Source of the DNA: Pseudomonas allokribbensis
GTDB lineage: Bacteria > Pseudomonadota > Gammaproteobacteria > Pseudomonadales > Pseudomonadaceae
Length of the DNA: 64,000 nucleotides
Direction of reading: 5' to 3'
NCBI RefSeq assembly: GCF_014863605.1
Contig: NZ_CP062252.1
Span: 5,488,501-5,552,500 of the forward strand
A program made the translations under genes and the position numbers. This document shows, piece after piece, positions 18,853-28,634 of the stretch; position 1 is the stretch's first letter; the number at the start of each line of letters is the position of its first letter. The notes below the pieces were generated by a model. That model saw only the letters and a list, made by a program, of their open reading frames with translations, had not been told where the DNA came from and searched no databases.

Positions 18853-19336
18853 GCGGATCGCCAACGCCGTTCTGTTCCAGGTCGGCTGGCTGGCCTGCGT
18901 GCTCGGCGGCAACAGCCTGTGGTTGCTGGTGGCGCTGGCGGTGCTGGTGATTCATCTGCGCTGGATCAGCAGTTGGGCGGCGGAGGGTCGACTGATTCTC
19001 AGCGTGGTGATTCTGGGTACGGCCGTGGACAGTGGCTTGCGCGGCCTCGGGGTGTTCGAGTTCAAGGATCTGTCGCCGCTGATTCCGCTGTGGCTGATGT
19101 TGCTGTGGGCGCTGCTCGCCACGACGTTACGCCATTGCCTGCAATGGAGCGCCCGGCCCTGGTGGCTGGCGGCTCTGCTCGGAGCCGTCGGTGGTGCGTT
19201 GTCGTATTGCGCCGGTGGACGACTGGCCGGAGTGCAATTTCCCTACGGCGAGTTACCGACCTTGATCGGCATCGGTCTGTTGTGGGCGCTGCTGTTTCCG
19301 TTGTTGCACCAACTGTCCGGGCGTCTGGAAGACTGA
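18845..19336 (+). CDS. DUF2878 integral membrane protein
   Basis: A 163-aa protein with about five hydrophobic segments (for example VGWLACVLGGNSLWLLVALAVLVI, LILSVVILGTAVDSGLRGLGV, LLWALLFPLLHQ) matching the DUF2878 family, which usually sits next to DUF1365 and CFA-like genes. It overlaps the preceding methyltransferase by eight bases and is the last gene of the overlapping operon. The function is unknown; an inner-membrane partner for lipid modification is inferred. Confidence 0.8.
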   Translation: MLERIANAVLFQVGWLACVLGGNSLWLLVALAVLVIHLRWISSWAAEGRLILSVVILGTAVDSGLRGLGVFEFKDLSPLIPLWLMLLWALLATTLRHCLQWSARPWWLAALLGAVGGALSYCAGGRLAGVQFPYGELPTLIGIGLLWALLFPLLHQLSGRLED

Positions 19337-19389
19337 TCGTCTGTCAGAGCTTTCACACGCATACCGGGCACTGCCGTACACTGGCGCCC

Positions 19390-19695
19390 ATGAAAACCAT
19401 TCCCCTCCAGCCAATCGACGAGCCTGCAGTCACCTGTTCGACCTGCGCGGCCTGCTGCTGTCAGCTCGAAGTGATGCTGATCACCGACACCGGCGTGCCC
19501 GAGCGCTATATCGATACCGACGATTGGGGTGGTGAAGTGATGTTGCGCCTGGACGACGGCTGGTGCGCGGCACTGGATCGCGACACGATGATGTGCACGA
19601 TCTACGAAAAACGCCCGCTGATCTGCCGCGAATTCGAAATGGGCTCGCCGGAGTGCATCGAAGAACGCCAGGGGATTGCCACGGCGTATCGCTGA
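19390..19695 (+). CDS. YkgJ-family cysteine-cluster protein
   Basis: A 101-aa protein with the YkgJ zinc/iron-chelating cysteine pattern: TCSTCAACCCQLE near the N-terminus, then CAALD, CTIYEKRPLICREFEMG and a final cysteine in SPECIEE. I chose the ATG at 19390, which starts the family-like sequence MKTIPLQPIDEP. It lies 53 bp behind DUF2878 on the same strand and may be read through from that operon. The biochemical role of the family is unknown; metal binding is inferred from the cysteines. Confidence 0.82.
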   Translation: MKTIPLQPIDEPAVTCSTCAACCCQLEVMLITDTGVPERYIDTDDWGGEVMLRLDDGWCAALDRDTMMCTIYEKRPLICREFEMGSPECIEERQGIATAYR

Positions 19696-19699
19696 AGAC

Positions 19700-19730
19700 A
19701 AAAAAGGAGCGCCGGGCGCTCCTTTTTCAT
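19700..19730. terminator. Bidirectional terminator
   Basis: AAAAAAGGAGCGCC and GGCGCTCCTTTTT form a stem around a minimal loop (19700-19728). It separates the YkgJ gene from the convergent pagL. Confidence 0.85.
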
Positions 19731-19735
19731 GGGTG

Positions 19736-20254
19736 TTACAACGGCATCGTGTAATGCAACGAGTAGCTTTCTACCCCGTCGTTGTTGCTCGACATGCCGG
19801 CGTTGGAATAGTGAGTCGCGCGAATCCCCACCTCGTGCCCGCCATGGAAGCGCAAACCGAAACCGAAACGGTCTTCGAACTGGAAGGCCTGGCCGATCTT
19901 GTTGCCTTCGTATTCGGTGTTGGAAAACACCGCAGCGCCGATGCCGGCCTCGACGTACGGCTTGATCGACTCGCCGGAAAACTCGTAAACAAACACCGGC
20001 GAGAACGACAGGCTGTTGTTGCTGGAGCCCTTGTCGCCTTCCCAGTAGGTGTAGGCGCCACTCCAGTAACCGGTCAGGCGACCGACATCGCTTTGCAGCC
20101 AGCTCTTGTCCCAGTCGAAATTCATCCCCAGGCGATACGTCATCGTTGAATCGCTGGTGGCCCCAACCCCGAATTCCACACCCGCGGCTTGCGCGGTAAA
20201 ACTTTGCCCCATCAGTGCGGCCGCAATCGCGGCCAAGCAGAATAGTCGCTTCAC
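19736..20254 (-). CDS. pagL: Lipid A 3-O-deacylase, outer-membrane beta-barrel
   Basis: A 172-aa precursor of the PagL family, which removes the 3-O acyl chain from lipid A in the outer membrane. The signal peptide is MKRLFCLAAIAAAL...AQA, and the mature protein shows alternating barrel strands ending in SYSLHYTMPL. Candidate catalytic His-Ser lie in the C-terminal IRATHYSNAGMS. I chose the GTG at 20254 because AAGGA is eight bases upstream; the ATG at 20263 would directly abut it. Position matches PA4661. Confidence 0.85.
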   Translation of the reverse strand: MKRLFCLAAIAAALMGQSFTAQAAGVEFGVGATSDSTMTYRLGMNFDWDKSWLQSDVGRLTGYWSGAYTYWEGDKGSSNNSLSFSPVFVYEFSGESIKPYVEAGIGAAVFSNTEYEGNKIGQAFQFEDRFGFGLRFHGGHEVGIRATHYSNAGMSSNNDGVESYSLHYTMPL

Positions 20255-20363
20255 TTGAAACATCCTTTTCCGAACGGTCGTATGGTTTTTAGTTTGCTTG
20301 ACGCTATAGAAATCGGCGTTTGAACAGAAGTTCAGCTGATTTTTCAGTTATGACGCAACTTTT

Positions 20364-21155
20364 TTACAAACCGAAGCTTTGCACATCGCCGGGCAATTGT
20401 CCCAGCAATGGCAGGATGTTTTTCAGGGATTGCGGATCGGCACTGGTCCAGAATTTCGCGGGGCGGTTCGGGCCCTCGGCGAGCAATTCGCGCTCGGCCA
20501 GCAGACGCTGAAGTTGCCGGGCCACGGCGGCGCCGGTGTCGATCAGGCTGATGTCGTCGGGGAGCATCGTCTTGAGCATCGGCTTGAGAAACGGATAGTG
20601 GGTGCAGCCGAGAATGATCGTGTCGCAGCCTGCGCCCAGCAGCGGTTCGACGTAGTGCTGAAGCAACTGACGCAGCGCTTCGCTGTGCAGGTCGCCGTTT
20701 TCGATACGCTCCACCAGTCCCGGGCAAGGTTGGGTAATGACCCGAATATCGGTGGCAAAACGATCGAGCAAGGCCGCGAATTTCGCGCTCTGCAAGGTGC
20801 CGGTGGTGGCGAGTACGCCGACTACTCCGCTGCGAGTGGCGGCAGCAGCCGGTTTGACTGCCGGCTCCATGCCGACAATCGGCCAGTCGGGGAAGTCACG
20901 CCGCAGGTCAGCGACGCCGGCCACGGTCGCGGTGTTGCAAGCGATCACCAGCGCCTTGGCGCCCTGCTCGCGGAAAAAACCGGCCATCACGCTGCAACGC
21001 TCGCGAATGAACTCCGGGGTTTTCTCGCCATAAGGAATGTGGCCGCAATCGCCGAGGTAGAGCAGCGATTCATTGGGCAGCAACTGTTGGATTTCCGCCA
21101 GCACCGACAGGCCGCCGACGCCGGAGTCGAATACGGCGATCGGCGCCTCACGCAT
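20364..21155 (-). CDS. murI: Glutamate racemase
   Basis: A 263-aa cytosolic enzyme making D-glutamate for peptidoglycan. The N-terminal [11 protein letters not shown] is the family signature. The two catalytic cysteines are in IACNTA (Cys73) and LGCTHYPF (Cys184). I chose the ATG at 21155, which gives the family N-terminus ([12 protein letters not shown]), while the longer frame adds 24 residues of unrelated composition. The start overlaps the end of moeB, placing murI last in the hemA-prfA-prmC-moeB-murI chain. Confidence 0.92.
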   Translation of the reverse strand: MREAPIAVFDSGVGGLSVLAEIQQLLPNESLLYLGDCGHIPYGEKTPEFIRERCSVMAGFFREQGAKALVIACNTATVAGVADLRRDFPDWPIVGMEPAVKPAAAATRSGVVGVLATTGTLQSAKFAALLDRFATDIRVITQPCPGLVERIENGDLHSEALRQLLQHYVEPLLGAGCDTIILGCTHYPFLKPMLKTMLPDDISLIDTGAAVARQLQRLLAERELLAEGPNRPAKFWTSADPQSLKNILPLLGQLPGDVQSFGL

Positions 21156-21903
21156 GGTGCGAACCACAGACACTGCACCCCGGGTCACGCTTGACCCGCA
21201 GTTCACGGAAGCGCGAGCCCAGTGCATCGATCAACAGCAGGCGACCCACCAGTGGCTCGCCGAATCCTGCCAGCAACTTCAACGCTTCCAGCGCTTGCAG
21301 GCTGCCGACCAGGCCAACCAGAGGACCGACCACGCCGGCCTCGCTGCAGGTCAGTTCGGCTTCGCTGCCGTGACCGTACAGGCAGTGGTAGCACGGACTT
21401 TCGGCACGACGCGGGTCGAACACCGAGAGCTGCCCTTCGAGGCGGATCGCCGCGCCGCTGACCAGCGGTTTGCGCGCAGCCACACACGCAGCGTTGACTG
21501 CTTCGCGAGTGGAGAAATTGTCCGAACAGTCGAGCACCAGATCCACCGCAAGCACGGCAGCAGCGAGGGAGTCCTCGTCCAGTGCCTGACGATGGGGCAC
21601 CAATTTGATTTCAGGGTTGATCGCGCTCAGGCGCTTGAGCGCCGAGTCGACCTTGGTCATGCCGACGCTGTCGGTGTCGTGGATAATCTGGCGTTGCAGG
21701 TTGGTCAGGTCGACCGTGTCGAAATCCGCCAGATGTAGCTCGCCGACGCCCGCCGCCGCCAGGTACAAGGCCACCGGTGCGCCGAGACCGCCGAGGCCAA
21801 CGATCAGGACACGGCTGTCCTTAAGCTTCAACTGGCCATCGATGTCGATGTGTTGCAGCAGGATCTGCCGACTGTAGCGCAACAATTCCTGATCATTCAG
21901 CAC
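21148..21903 (-). CDS. moeB: Molybdopterin-synthase adenylyltransferase (HesA/MoeB/ThiF family)
   Basis: A 251-aa E1-like enzyme that adenylates the C-terminal Gly of a ThiS/MoaD-type sulfur carrier. The nucleotide-binding GLGGLGAP is at about residues 37-44, [10 protein letters not shown] about 120 onward, and two zinc CxxC pairs are seen in SPCYHC and GCSVCGSH. It overlaps prmC upstream and murI downstream, an arrangement conserved in pseudomonads. The exact partner (MoaD or ThiS) cannot be decided from sequence. Confidence 0.9.
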   Translation of the reverse strand: MLNDQELLRYSRQILLQHIDIDGQLKLKDSRVLIVGLGGLGAPVALYLAAAGVGELHLADFDTVDLTNLQRQIIHDTDSVGMTKVDSALKRLSAINPEIKLVPHRQALDEDSLAAAVLAVDLVLDCSDNFSTREAVNAACVAARKPLVSGAAIRLEGQLSVFDPRRAESPCYHCLYGHGSEAELTCSEAGVVGPLVGLVGSLQALEALKLLAGFGEPLVGRLLLIDALGSRFRELRVKRDPGCSVCGSHHA

Positions 21904-22727
21904 GGCAGGCGCCCCAGGCTGATCCGTTGATGGCCGCCCAGATCGGTGCGGCTGTGGACTTCTTCTAAACCTTGCGTCAACAGCAGATCGCGTACGACTT
22001 CGGCTTGATCATAGCCGTGTTCGAGCATCAGCCAGCCACCGGCCTCCAGATGTGCCGGCGCCTGGGCAATGATCAGGCGTATATCGTCGAGCCCGTCGAC
22101 GCCGGCCACCAGCGCGCTTTCCGGTTCGAAACGCACATCGCCTTCGGCAAGATGCGGATCGGCCACGCGGATATACGGCGGGTTGCTGATGATCAGCTCG
22201 AAACGCTTGCCTTCGAGGGCACTGAACCAGTGACTGCTCAGCACCGTGGCGTTGTTCAGGTGCAGGCGCTGACGGTTGCGTTCGGCCAGGGCCACGGCTT
22301 CCAGCACACGATCCACAGCGGTGACGTTCCACGCCGGGCGCTCGCTGGCCAGAGCGAGCGCAATTGCGCCGCTGCCGGTGCCGAGGTCGAGCACTTTGGC
22401 CGGGGTCGCCGGGAGCAATTCCAGTGCGGCCTCCACCAGCAATTCGGTGTCCGGACGCGGGATCAACGTGTGCGGCGCGACTTCCAGATCGAGCTTCCAG
22501 AAACCCTGCTGGCCGAGAATGTAGGCCACCGGTTCACCGCTGCGACGACGCTGCAGATATTCGGCGAAGACCAACACGGCTTCGCTCGGCACGATGCGCT
22601 CGGGCCAGGTGTGAAGAAAACTGCGCGACTTGCCCAGCGCCGCGGCAAGGAGCAGTTCGGCGTCCAGGCGCGCGGTGGGCGAGTCCGGCAGTTCGGCGGC
22701 GCGCAACAGGCTGGCGATGATGGTCAT
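21897..22727 (-). CDS. prmC: Peptide chain release factor N5-glutamine methyltransferase
   Basis: A 276-aa SAM-dependent enzyme that methylates the glutamine of the GGQ motif in release factors. The SAM-binding DLGTGSG is at residues 114-120, and the substrate-binding NPPY at 182-185. The helical N-terminal domain (residues 1-80) recognises the release factor. It directly follows prfA, whose product it modifies, with no gap, and overlaps moeB by seven bases. Confidence 0.94.
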   Translation of the reverse strand: MTIIASLLRAAELPDSPTARLDAELLLAAALGKSRSFLHTWPERIVPSEAVLVFAEYLQRRRSGEPVAYILGQQGFWKLDLEVAPHTLIPRPDTELLVEAALELLPATPAKVLDLGTGSGAIALALASERPAWNVTAVDRVLEAVALAERNRQRLHLNNATVLSSHWFSALEGKRFELIISNPPYIRVADPHLAEGDVRFEPESALVAGVDGLDDIRLIIAQAPAHLEAGGWLMLEHGYDQAEVVRDLLLTQGLEEVHSRTDLGGHQRISLGRLPC

Positions 22728-23810
22728 TTATTCACCTATCGCTGCAAGTTGGTCGGCCTGGTATTCGGCCAGCAACGGCTCGATCACCGCTTCGACGCCA
22801 CCGGCGAGGATTTCGTCGAGGGAATACAGGGTCAGGTTGACGCGATGGTCAGTGACCCGGCCCTGGGCAAAGTTGTAGGTGCGGATGCGTTCGGAGCGGT
22901 CACCGGAACCCACCAGCAATTTACGCTCACTGGCGATGGCGTTGGCCGCCGCTGCGGTCTGCTGGTCGTTGAGCTTGGCCGACAGCCAGGCCATCGCCCG
23001 TGCACGGTTCTTGTGCTGGGAACGTTCTTCCTGGCACTCGACCACGATGCCGGTCGGCAAGTGGGTGATACGGATCGCCGAGTCGGTCTTGTTGACGTGC
23101 TGACCACCGGCCCCGGAGGAACGGTAGGTGTCGACGCGCAAATCCGCCGGGTTGATCTCGATCGCTTCCTGCTCGTCCGGCTCCGGCAACACAGCCACGG
23201 TGCAGGCCGAGGTGTGGATCCGGCCCTGGGATTCGGTGGCCGGCACACGCTGCACGCGGTGGGCACCGGACTCGAACTTCAGCTTGCCGTAGACGTTGTC
23301 GCCTTCAACCCGGGCGATGACTTCCTTATAGCCGCCGTGCTCCCCCTCGTTCTCCGAGAGGATTTCCACCCGCCAGCCACGCCGCTCGGCGTAACGCGAA
23401 TACATGCGGAACAGGTCGCCAGAGAAGATCGCCGCCTCGTCACCACCGGTGCCGGCGCGGATTTCGAGGAACACGTTGCGCCCGTCGTTCGGGTCCTTAG
23501 GCAGCAGCATGCGCTGCAAGGTGGCTTCCAGTTCGATGAGTTGCTCTTTGGTTTCGCGGACTTCTTCCACGGCCATTTCACGCATGTCCGGGTCGCCGTC
23601 CTTGAGCAGCGCCTGGGCGCCTTCCAGGTCGGCCTGGGCTTTGAGCAGCTGTTTATAGGCTTCGACGACCGGCTCGACTTCGGCGTATTCCTTGGAATAG
23701 GCGCGGAATTTGGTCTGGTCGGAAATGACTTCGGCGTCGCCAAGCAGCGCCGTCAGTTCCTCGAAACGGTCCTGGAGGATATCCAGCTTATTGAGCAGTG
23801 ACGCTTTCAT
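22728..23810 (-). CDS. prfA: Peptide chain release factor 1
   Basis: A 360-aa factor that terminates translation at UAG and UAA. The codon-recognition tripeptide PAT is at residues 190-192, as in RF1, and the catalytic GGQ at 235-237 within [12 protein letters not shown]. Length equals the family norm. The gene overlaps the end of hemA by four bases (ATGA), and prmC follows immediately, so the factor and its modifying enzyme are made together. Confidence 0.97.
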   Translation of the reverse strand: MKASLLNKLDILQDRFEELTALLGDAEVISDQTKFRAYSKEYAEVEPVVEAYKQLLKAQADLEGAQALLKDGDPDMREMAVEEVRETKEQLIELEATLQRMLLPKDPNDGRNVFLEIRAGTGGDEAAIFSGDLFRMYSRYAERRGWRVEILSENEGEHGGYKEVIARVEGDNVYGKLKFESGAHRVQRVPATESQGRIHTSACTVAVLPEPDEQEAIEINPADLRVDTYRSSGAGGQHVNKTDSAIRITHLPTGIVVECQEERSQHKNRARAMAWLSAKLNDQQTAAAANAIASERKLLVGSGDRSERIRTYNFAQGRVTDHRVNLTLYSLDEILAGGVEAVIEPLLAEYQADQLAAIGE

Positions 23811-25093
23811 TGCGGTTTTTTATCCGAAAAGCTATCCGGTGAGCCCTCGAGGGCAAAGAGTTCCTGGGCCATGGCCAGCGCATCGAGGCGGCCTTCGGCA
23901 GAAAGCTTTTTCAACTGTACGCTCGGGGCGTGCAGGAGTTTATTGGTCAGGCCACGGGCCAACTGGCCCAGCACGTCTTCGGCGTTGCCACCGTTGGCCA
24001 GCAGGCGCAGGGCCTTTTGCAGCTCTTCGTCGCGCAGGCGTTCGCTCTGTTGACGATAGGCCTTGAGCACATCGACCGCCGCCAGTTCACGCAGGCGCAC
24101 CATGAAATCGTCGGCACCGACCGAAACCATCTCTTCGGCCGCTTGCGCTGCGCCCTGGCGGCTCTTGAGGTTTTCGGCGACCACTTCGTGCAGATCGTCG
24201 ACGCTATAGAGGTAAACGTCGTCGAGTTCGCCGACTTCTGGCTCGATGTCACGGGGAACGGCGATGTCGACCATGAAGATCGGTTTGTGCTTGCGCAGCT
24301 TCAGCGCACTTTCCACCGCGCCCTTGCCAAGGATCGGCAACTGACTGGCGGTGGAACTGATGACGATGTCGCTGCGCACCAGTTCGGCCGGGATGTCCGA
24401 GAGCAGCACCGCGTGGGCGCCGAACTGTTCGGCCAGCAGGCTGGCGCGCTCCAGTGTGCGGTTGGCCACCACAATACGCTTGACCCCCAGCTCATGCAGA
24501 TGGCGGGCGACCAGGGTGATGGTCTCGCCGGCGCCGATCAGCAGGGCCTGGCTGCGTTGCAAGTCGCTGAAAATCTGTTTGGCCAGGCTGACGGCGGCAA
24601 ACGCCACGGACACCGGGTTTTCACCGATGGCGGTGTCGGTGCGCACTTGCTTGGCAGCATTGAACGTTGCCTGAAACAACCGGCCCAACAACGGCCCGAT
24701 CGTGCCGGCCTCGCGGGCCACGGCGTAGGCCGATTTCATCTGGCCGAGGATCTGCGGTTCGCCCAGCACCAGCGAATCGAGCCCGGAGGCGACCCGCATC
24801 ATGTGACGAACTGCCGCATCATCTTCGTGCACATAAGCACTCGCGCGCAGCTCATCGAGGCTTAAATGGTGATAGTCGGCCAGCCAGCGCAGCACGATAT
24901 CGGCCGAAAGCTGATCCTGTTCTATATACAGTTCACTGCGATTGCAGGTGGAAAGGATCGCAGCTTCGCGGCTGTCGGTGAGTCGGCAGAGCTGCTGCAA
25001 GGCCTCCACCAGCTGCTCAGGGGTAAAGGCCACGCGCTCGCGGACGTCTACTGAAGCAGTCTTGTGGTTGATACCGAGTGCAAGGAAGGCCAT
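23807..25093 (-). CDS. hemA: Glutamyl-tRNA reductase
   Basis: A 428-aa enzyme that reduces glutamyl-tRNA(Glu) to glutamate-1-semialdehyde, the first committed step of tetrapyrrole synthesis. The catalytic cysteine is Cys50 in [11 protein letters not shown], followed by the substrate motif GEPQILGQ, the NADPH-binding GAGETI and the C-terminal dimerisation helices. It begins with [13 protein letters not shown], as in the family. It is the first gene of the hemA-prfA-prmC-moeB-murI unit and divergent from the TPR lipoprotein gene. Confidence 0.96.
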   Translation of the reverse strand: MAFLALGINHKTASVDVRERVAFTPEQLVEALQQLCRLTDSREAAILSTCNRSELYIEQDQLSADIVLRWLADYHHLSLDELRASAYVHEDDAAVRHMMRVASGLDSLVLGEPQILGQMKSAYAVAREAGTIGPLLGRLFQATFNAAKQVRTDTAIGENPVSVAFAAVSLAKQIFSDLQRSQALLIGAGETITLVARHLHELGVKRIVVANRTLERASLLAEQFGAHAVLLSDIPAELVRSDIVISSTASQLPILGKGAVESALKLRKHKPIFMVDIAVPRDIEPEVGELDDVYLYSVDDLHEVVAENLKSRQGAAQAAEEMVSVGADDFMVRLRELAAVDVLKAYRQQSERLRDEELQKALRLLANGGNAEDVLGQLARGLTNKLLHAPSVQLKKLSAEGRLDALAMAQELFALEGSPDSFSDKKPQ

Positions 25094-25187
25094 TCAAGGT
25101 CGCTGATGGTGACGTGAAGCCGGCAATTGTCCTACTTCGTCAGATTCAGAACAACTACCGCTGACTATTGTCCCAATTGTCCGCCCC

Positions 25188-25193
25188 TATAAT
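25188..25193 (+). promoter_or_regulatory. Consensus -10 hexamer before TPR lipoprotein gene
   Basis: A perfect TATAAT at 25188-25193 lies 82 bp before the ATG at 25276. The -35 is uncertain: CTATTG at 25165-25170 has 17-bp spacing but poor match. This is the likely promoter of the lipoprotein-lolB-ispE transcription unit. Confidence 0.5.
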
Positions 25194-25275
25194 GGCCACA
25201 ATCGAGACTCGGTTATGTTTGGCCGAAGGCTTGTGTCATGATGATCCGACCGCAGGTTAGTCGTCCTCTTCCTAT

Positions 25276-27000
25276 ATGAATAGATCTTCCGCGTTGCTCC
25301 TTGCTTTTGTCTTCCTCAGCGGCTGCCAGGCCTTGGCCCCCGTTTCGCACGATGGCACCTCATCGGTCGAAGACACCACGCCAGCCCCTGAAAAGCCCAA
25401 GGTTTACAGCTCGTTCAGCGAAGAAACGGTGTTCAGCCTGCTGAGTGCCGAACTCGCCGGCCAGCGCAATCGCTTCGACATTGCCCTGGACAACTACGTG
25501 ACCCAGGCCATCAACACCCAGGATCCGGGTGTTTCCGAGCGGGCGTTCCGCATTGCCGAGTACCTGGGCGCGGATCAACCGGCGCTGGATACCGCGCTGA
25601 TCTGGGCGAAAAATGCCCCGGATGACCTCGAAGCGCAACGCGCCGCCGCCGTGCAACTGGCTCGCGCCGGGCGCTATGACGACTCGATGGTCTATATGGA
25701 GAAAGTCCTGCAGGGCAAGGGCGACACCCATTTCGACTTCCTCGCGCTGTCGGCCGCCGACACCGATCAGGAAACCCGCAACGGTTTGATGAAGAGCTTC
25801 GACCGTCTGTTGCAGCGTCACCCGCACAACAATCAGCTGATTTTCGGCAAGGCCTTGCTGATGCAGCAGGATGGCGACACCAAAGGTGCGCTGACCCTGC
25901 TCGAAGACAATCCGCCAGATGACGGCGAAATCGCCCCGATCCTGCTGCGCGCCCGCCTGTTGCAAGGGCTGAACCGTGGCGACGAGGCCCTGCCGCTGCT
26001 GCAGAAAAACATCAAGAAGTACCCGGACGACAAGCGCCTGCGCCTGACTTACGCGCGGATGCTGGTGGAACAGGACCGGATGGACGACGCCAAGGTCGAG
26101 TTCTCGACCCTGGTCCAGCAATACCCGGAAGACGACGAACTGCGTTACTCGCTGGCACTGGTCTGCCTGGAAGCCAAGGCCTGGGACGAGGCCAAGGGTT
26201 ACCTGGAAGACCTGATCGCCCGCGAAAGCCATGTCGATTCCGCACACCTGAACCTGGGCCGCATTGCCGAAGAACGCAACGACCCGCAAGGCGCGCTGAT
26301 CGAGTACGCCCAGGTCGGACCGGGTAACGACTATCTGCCGGCACAGCTGCGTCAGGCCGATATTCTGATGAACAACGGCAAGACCGCCGAAGCCCAGAGC
26401 AAGCTGGCCGCCGAACGTGATGCGCAGCCGGATTACGCGATCCAGTTGTACCTGATCGAGGCCGAGACCCTGTCCGCCAACAATCAGGGCGACAAGGCCT
26501 GGAAAACCCTGCAACAGGCGTTGCTGCAATACCCGGATGATCTGAATCTGCTCTACACCCGGGCAATGCAGGCGGAAAAACGCAACGACCTGGCACAGAT
26601 GGAAAAAGACCTGCGCCTGATCATCAAGCGCGATCCGGACAATGCCATGGCCCTCAACGCCCTCGGCTACACCCTGTCCGACCGCACCACCCGCTACGCC
26701 GAAGCCAAGGCGCTGATCGAACAGGCCCACCAGATCAATCCGGAAGACCCGGCGGTACTCGACAGCCTCGGCTGGGTGAATTTCCGCATGGGCAACCTGG
26801 ATGACGCCGAGAAGTACCTGCGCCAGGCCCTCGAGCGCTTCCCCGATCACGAAGTCGCCGCTCACCTTGGCGAAGTCCTGTGGACCAAGGGCAATCAGCG
26901 CGAAGCGAAACAAATCTGGGGCAAGTTCCTCAAGGATCAGCCCGACAGCACCATTCTGCGCAGCACCATCAAGCGCCTGACCGGATCCGAGACTCTTTAA
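25276..27000 (+). CDS. TPR-repeat lipoprotein
   Basis: A 574-aa lipoprotein. The signal peptide ends in the lipobox LSGC (residues 13-16). The rest is helical and holds many tetratricopeptide repeats, clearest toward the C-terminus (NAMALNALGYTLSDRT, DPAVLDSLGWVNFRMGNLDDAEKYLRQAL). TPR lipoproteins usually scaffold protein complexes at the outer membrane. It stands four bases before lolB, whose product inserts lipoproteins into the outer membrane, as in P. aeruginosa PA4667-lolB. Exact function unknown. Confidence 0.88.
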   Translation: MNRSSALLLAFVFLSGCQALAPVSHDGTSSVEDTTPAPEKPKVYSSFSEETVFSLLSAELAGQRNRFDIALDNYVTQAINTQDPGVSERAFRIAEYLGADQPALDTALIWAKNAPDDLEAQRAAAVQLARAGRYDDSMVYMEKVLQGKGDTHFDFLALSAADTDQETRNGLMKSFDRLLQRHPHNNQLIFGKALLMQQDGDTKGALTLLEDNPPDDGEIAPILLRARLLQGLNRGDEALPLLQKNIKKYPDDKRLRLTYARMLVEQDRMDDAKVEFSTLVQQYPEDDELRYSLALVCLEAKAWDEAKGYLEDLIARESHVDSAHLNLGRIAEERNDPQGALIEYAQVGPGNDYLPAQLRQADILMNNGKTAEAQSKLAAERDAQPDYAIQLYLIEAETLSANNQGDKAWKTLQQALLQYPDDLNLLYTRAMQAEKRNDLAQMEKDLRLIIKRDPDNAMALNALGYTLSDRTTRYAEAKALIEQAHQINPEDPAVLDSLGWVNFRMGNLDDAEKYLRQALERFPDHEVAAHLGEVLWTKGNQREAKQIWGKFLKDQPDSTILRSTIKRLTGSETL

Positions 27001-27003
27001 CTC

Positions 27004-27621
27004 ATGTTTTTGCGCCACGTTATTGTTTTCAGCTTCATCGCCCTGCTCGCCGGTTGCGCGGGTTTTGGCGCTCGCGAATCGGTCGAGGGCCATGGCAGCC
27101 CGGCACAATGGGCCGCTAACAAACAGCAACTGACCGGCCTCGATGGCTGGCAGATCGACGGCAAGATCGGTATCCGCGCCCCGAAAGACTCGGGCAGCGG
27201 CACGCTGTTCTGGCTGCAGCGCCAGGATTATTACGACATCCGCCTGTCCGGCCCGCTGGGTCGCGGCGCTGCGCGGTTGACCGGTCGCCCGGGCAAAGTC
27301 TCGCTGGAAGTCGCCAACCAGGGCCGCTATGACGCGCAGTCCCCGGAAGTCCTGCTGGAAGAACAGCTCGGCTGGAAATTGCCGGTATCGAACCTGGCCT
27401 GGTGGGTTCGCGGCCTGCCGGCTCCGGCCAGCAAGAGCCGCCTGACCCTCGATGGCGACAGTCGCCTGGCCAATCTGGAGCAGGACGGCTGGCAGGTCGA
27501 ATACCTGGGTTATGCCGAACAGAATGGTTACTGGTTGCCCGAGCGGATCAAATTGCACGGCACCGATCTGGACGTGACGCTGGTCATCAAGACCTGGCAA
27601 CCGCGTAAATTGGGGCAATAA
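27004..27621 (+). CDS. lolB: Outer-membrane lipoprotein receptor LolB
   Basis: A 205-aa lipoprotein that accepts lipoproteins from LolA and inserts them into the outer membrane. The signal peptide ends in LLAGC (cysteine at residue 18). Mature landmarks are [47 protein letters not shown] and the membrane-insertion loop region with [13 protein letters not shown]. It is followed two bases later by ispE, the usual lolB-ispE-prs order in gammaproteobacteria. Confidence 0.93.
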   Translation: MFLRHVIVFSFIALLAGCAGFGARESVEGHGSPAQWAANKQQLTGLDGWQIDGKIGIRAPKDSGSGTLFWLQRQDYYDIRLSGPLGRGAARLTGRPGKVSLEVANQGRYDAQSPEVLLEEQLGWKLPVSNLAWWVRGLPAPASKSRLTLDGDSRLANLEQDGWQVEYLGYAEQNGYWLPERIKLHGTDLDVTLVIKTWQPRKLGQ

Positions 27622-27623
27622 GC

Positions 27624-28475
27624 ATGACCGCTCCACGCCTGACGCTGCCTTCTCCGGCCAAACTCAATCTGATGCTGCACATTCTCGGTCGCCGTGAAGA
27701 CGGCTATCACGAGTTGCAGACGATTTTTCAGTTCCTCGACTACGGCGACGAAATCACCTTCGCCGTGCGCGACGATGGCGTGATTCGCCTGCACACCGAA
27801 TTCGACGGCGTGCCCCACGACAGCAACCTGATCGTACGGGCGGCGAAAAAACTTCAGGAACAATCCGGTTGCGCCCTCGGCATCGATATCTGGATCGACA
27901 AGATCCTGCCGATGGGCGGTGGCATCGGTGGCGGCAGCTCGAATGCGGCGACCACCCTGCTCGGCCTCAATCATCTATGGCAGTTGGGCTGGGATGAAGA
28001 TCGGCTGGCAACACTGGGCCTGAGCCTGGGTGCCGACGTCCCGGTTTTCGTGCGCGGGCACGCGGCTTTCGCCGAAGGTGTCGGCGAGAAACTGACCCCT
28101 GTCGAGCCCGTCGAACCGTGGTATGTCGTGCTCGTTCCGCAAGTATCTGTTAGTACGGCAGAAATTTTTTCAGATCCGTTGTTGACACGTAACACGCCGC
28201 CCATTAAAGTGCGCCCCGTTCCCGAGGGAAACAGTCGAAATGACTGCTTGCCGGTGGTAGCAAGGCGTTATCCAGAAGTACGTAACGCATTGAATTTGTT
28301 AGGTAATTTTACCGAAGCAAAACTCACCGGAACTGGAAGTTGTGTGTTTGGGGGCTTCCCAAGCAAAGCTGAAGCTGATAAAGTCTCGGCCCTTCTGACA
28401 GAGACCCTTACAGGGTTTGTAGCGAAAGGAAGCAACGTTTCGATGTTGCATCGCAAGCTGCAAAGTCTGCTCTAA
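27624..28475 (+). CDS. ispE: 4-diphosphocytidyl-2-C-methyl-D-erythritol kinase
   Basis: A 283-aa GHMP kinase of the MEP isoprenoid pathway that phosphorylates CDP-ME. Motifs are [22 protein letters not shown] near the N-terminus and the ATP loop [16 protein letters not shown] around residues 95-110, with a C-terminal [10 protein letters not shown]. Base composition drops in GC content after about 28140 because a stable-RNA-type promoter is embedded there. It is followed by tRNA-Gln and prs. Confidence 0.95.
   Translation: MTAPRLTLPSPAKLNLMLHILGRREDGYHELQTIFQFLDYGDEITFAVRDDGVIRLHTEFDGVPHDSNLIVRAAKKLQEQSGCALGIDIWIDKILPMGGGIGGGSSNAATTLLGLNHLWQLGWDEDRLATLGLSLGADVPVFVRGHAAFAEGVGEKLTPVEPVEPWYVVLVPQVSVSTAEIFSDPLLTRNTPPIKVRPVPEGNSRNDCLPVVARRYPEVRNALNLLGNFTEAKLTGTGSCVFGGFPSKAEADKVSALLTETLTGFVAKGSNVSMLHRKLQSLL
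28182..28209 (+). promoter_or_regulatory. Stable-RNA promoter inside ispE
   Basis: TTGACA at 28182-28187, 16 bp, TTAAAG at 28204-28209, followed by a GC-rich GCGCCCC discriminator typical of growth-rate-controlled tRNA promoters. It lies within ispE codons and about 300 bp before tRNA-Gln, so it probably drives tRNA-Gln and prs. Confidence 0.65.
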
Positions 28476-28512
28476 AGGAACCAAGTGCCCGGCACTTGCA
28501 AGCAACAGATAC

Positions 28513-28587
28513 AGGGGCGTCGCCAAGCGGTAAGGCAGCAGGTTTTGATCCTGCCATGCGTTGGTTCGAATCCAGCCGCCCCTGCCA
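28513..28587 (+). tRNA. tRNA-Gln(TTG)
   Basis: Acceptor arm AGGGGCG (28513-28519) pairs with CGCCCCT (28577-28583), followed by G and an encoded CCA (28585-28587). The anticodon stem GCAGG/CCTGC encloses the loop TTTTGAT, giving anticodon TTG at 28545-28547. The T arm GGTTCGAATCC is canonical. It lies between ispE and prs and decodes CAA/CAG. Confidence 0.97.
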
Positions 28588-28634
28588 TTTTCCTATACTC
28601 ATCCAGGTATACCCTCAGCCTTCAGGTACTGCGC

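Noticed and set aside
25360..27636. 758-codon open frame on the minus strand
   Set aside because: It is antisense to the TPR lipoprotein and lolB, which have signal peptides, motifs and correct codon bias. High GC content keeps the opposite strand open.
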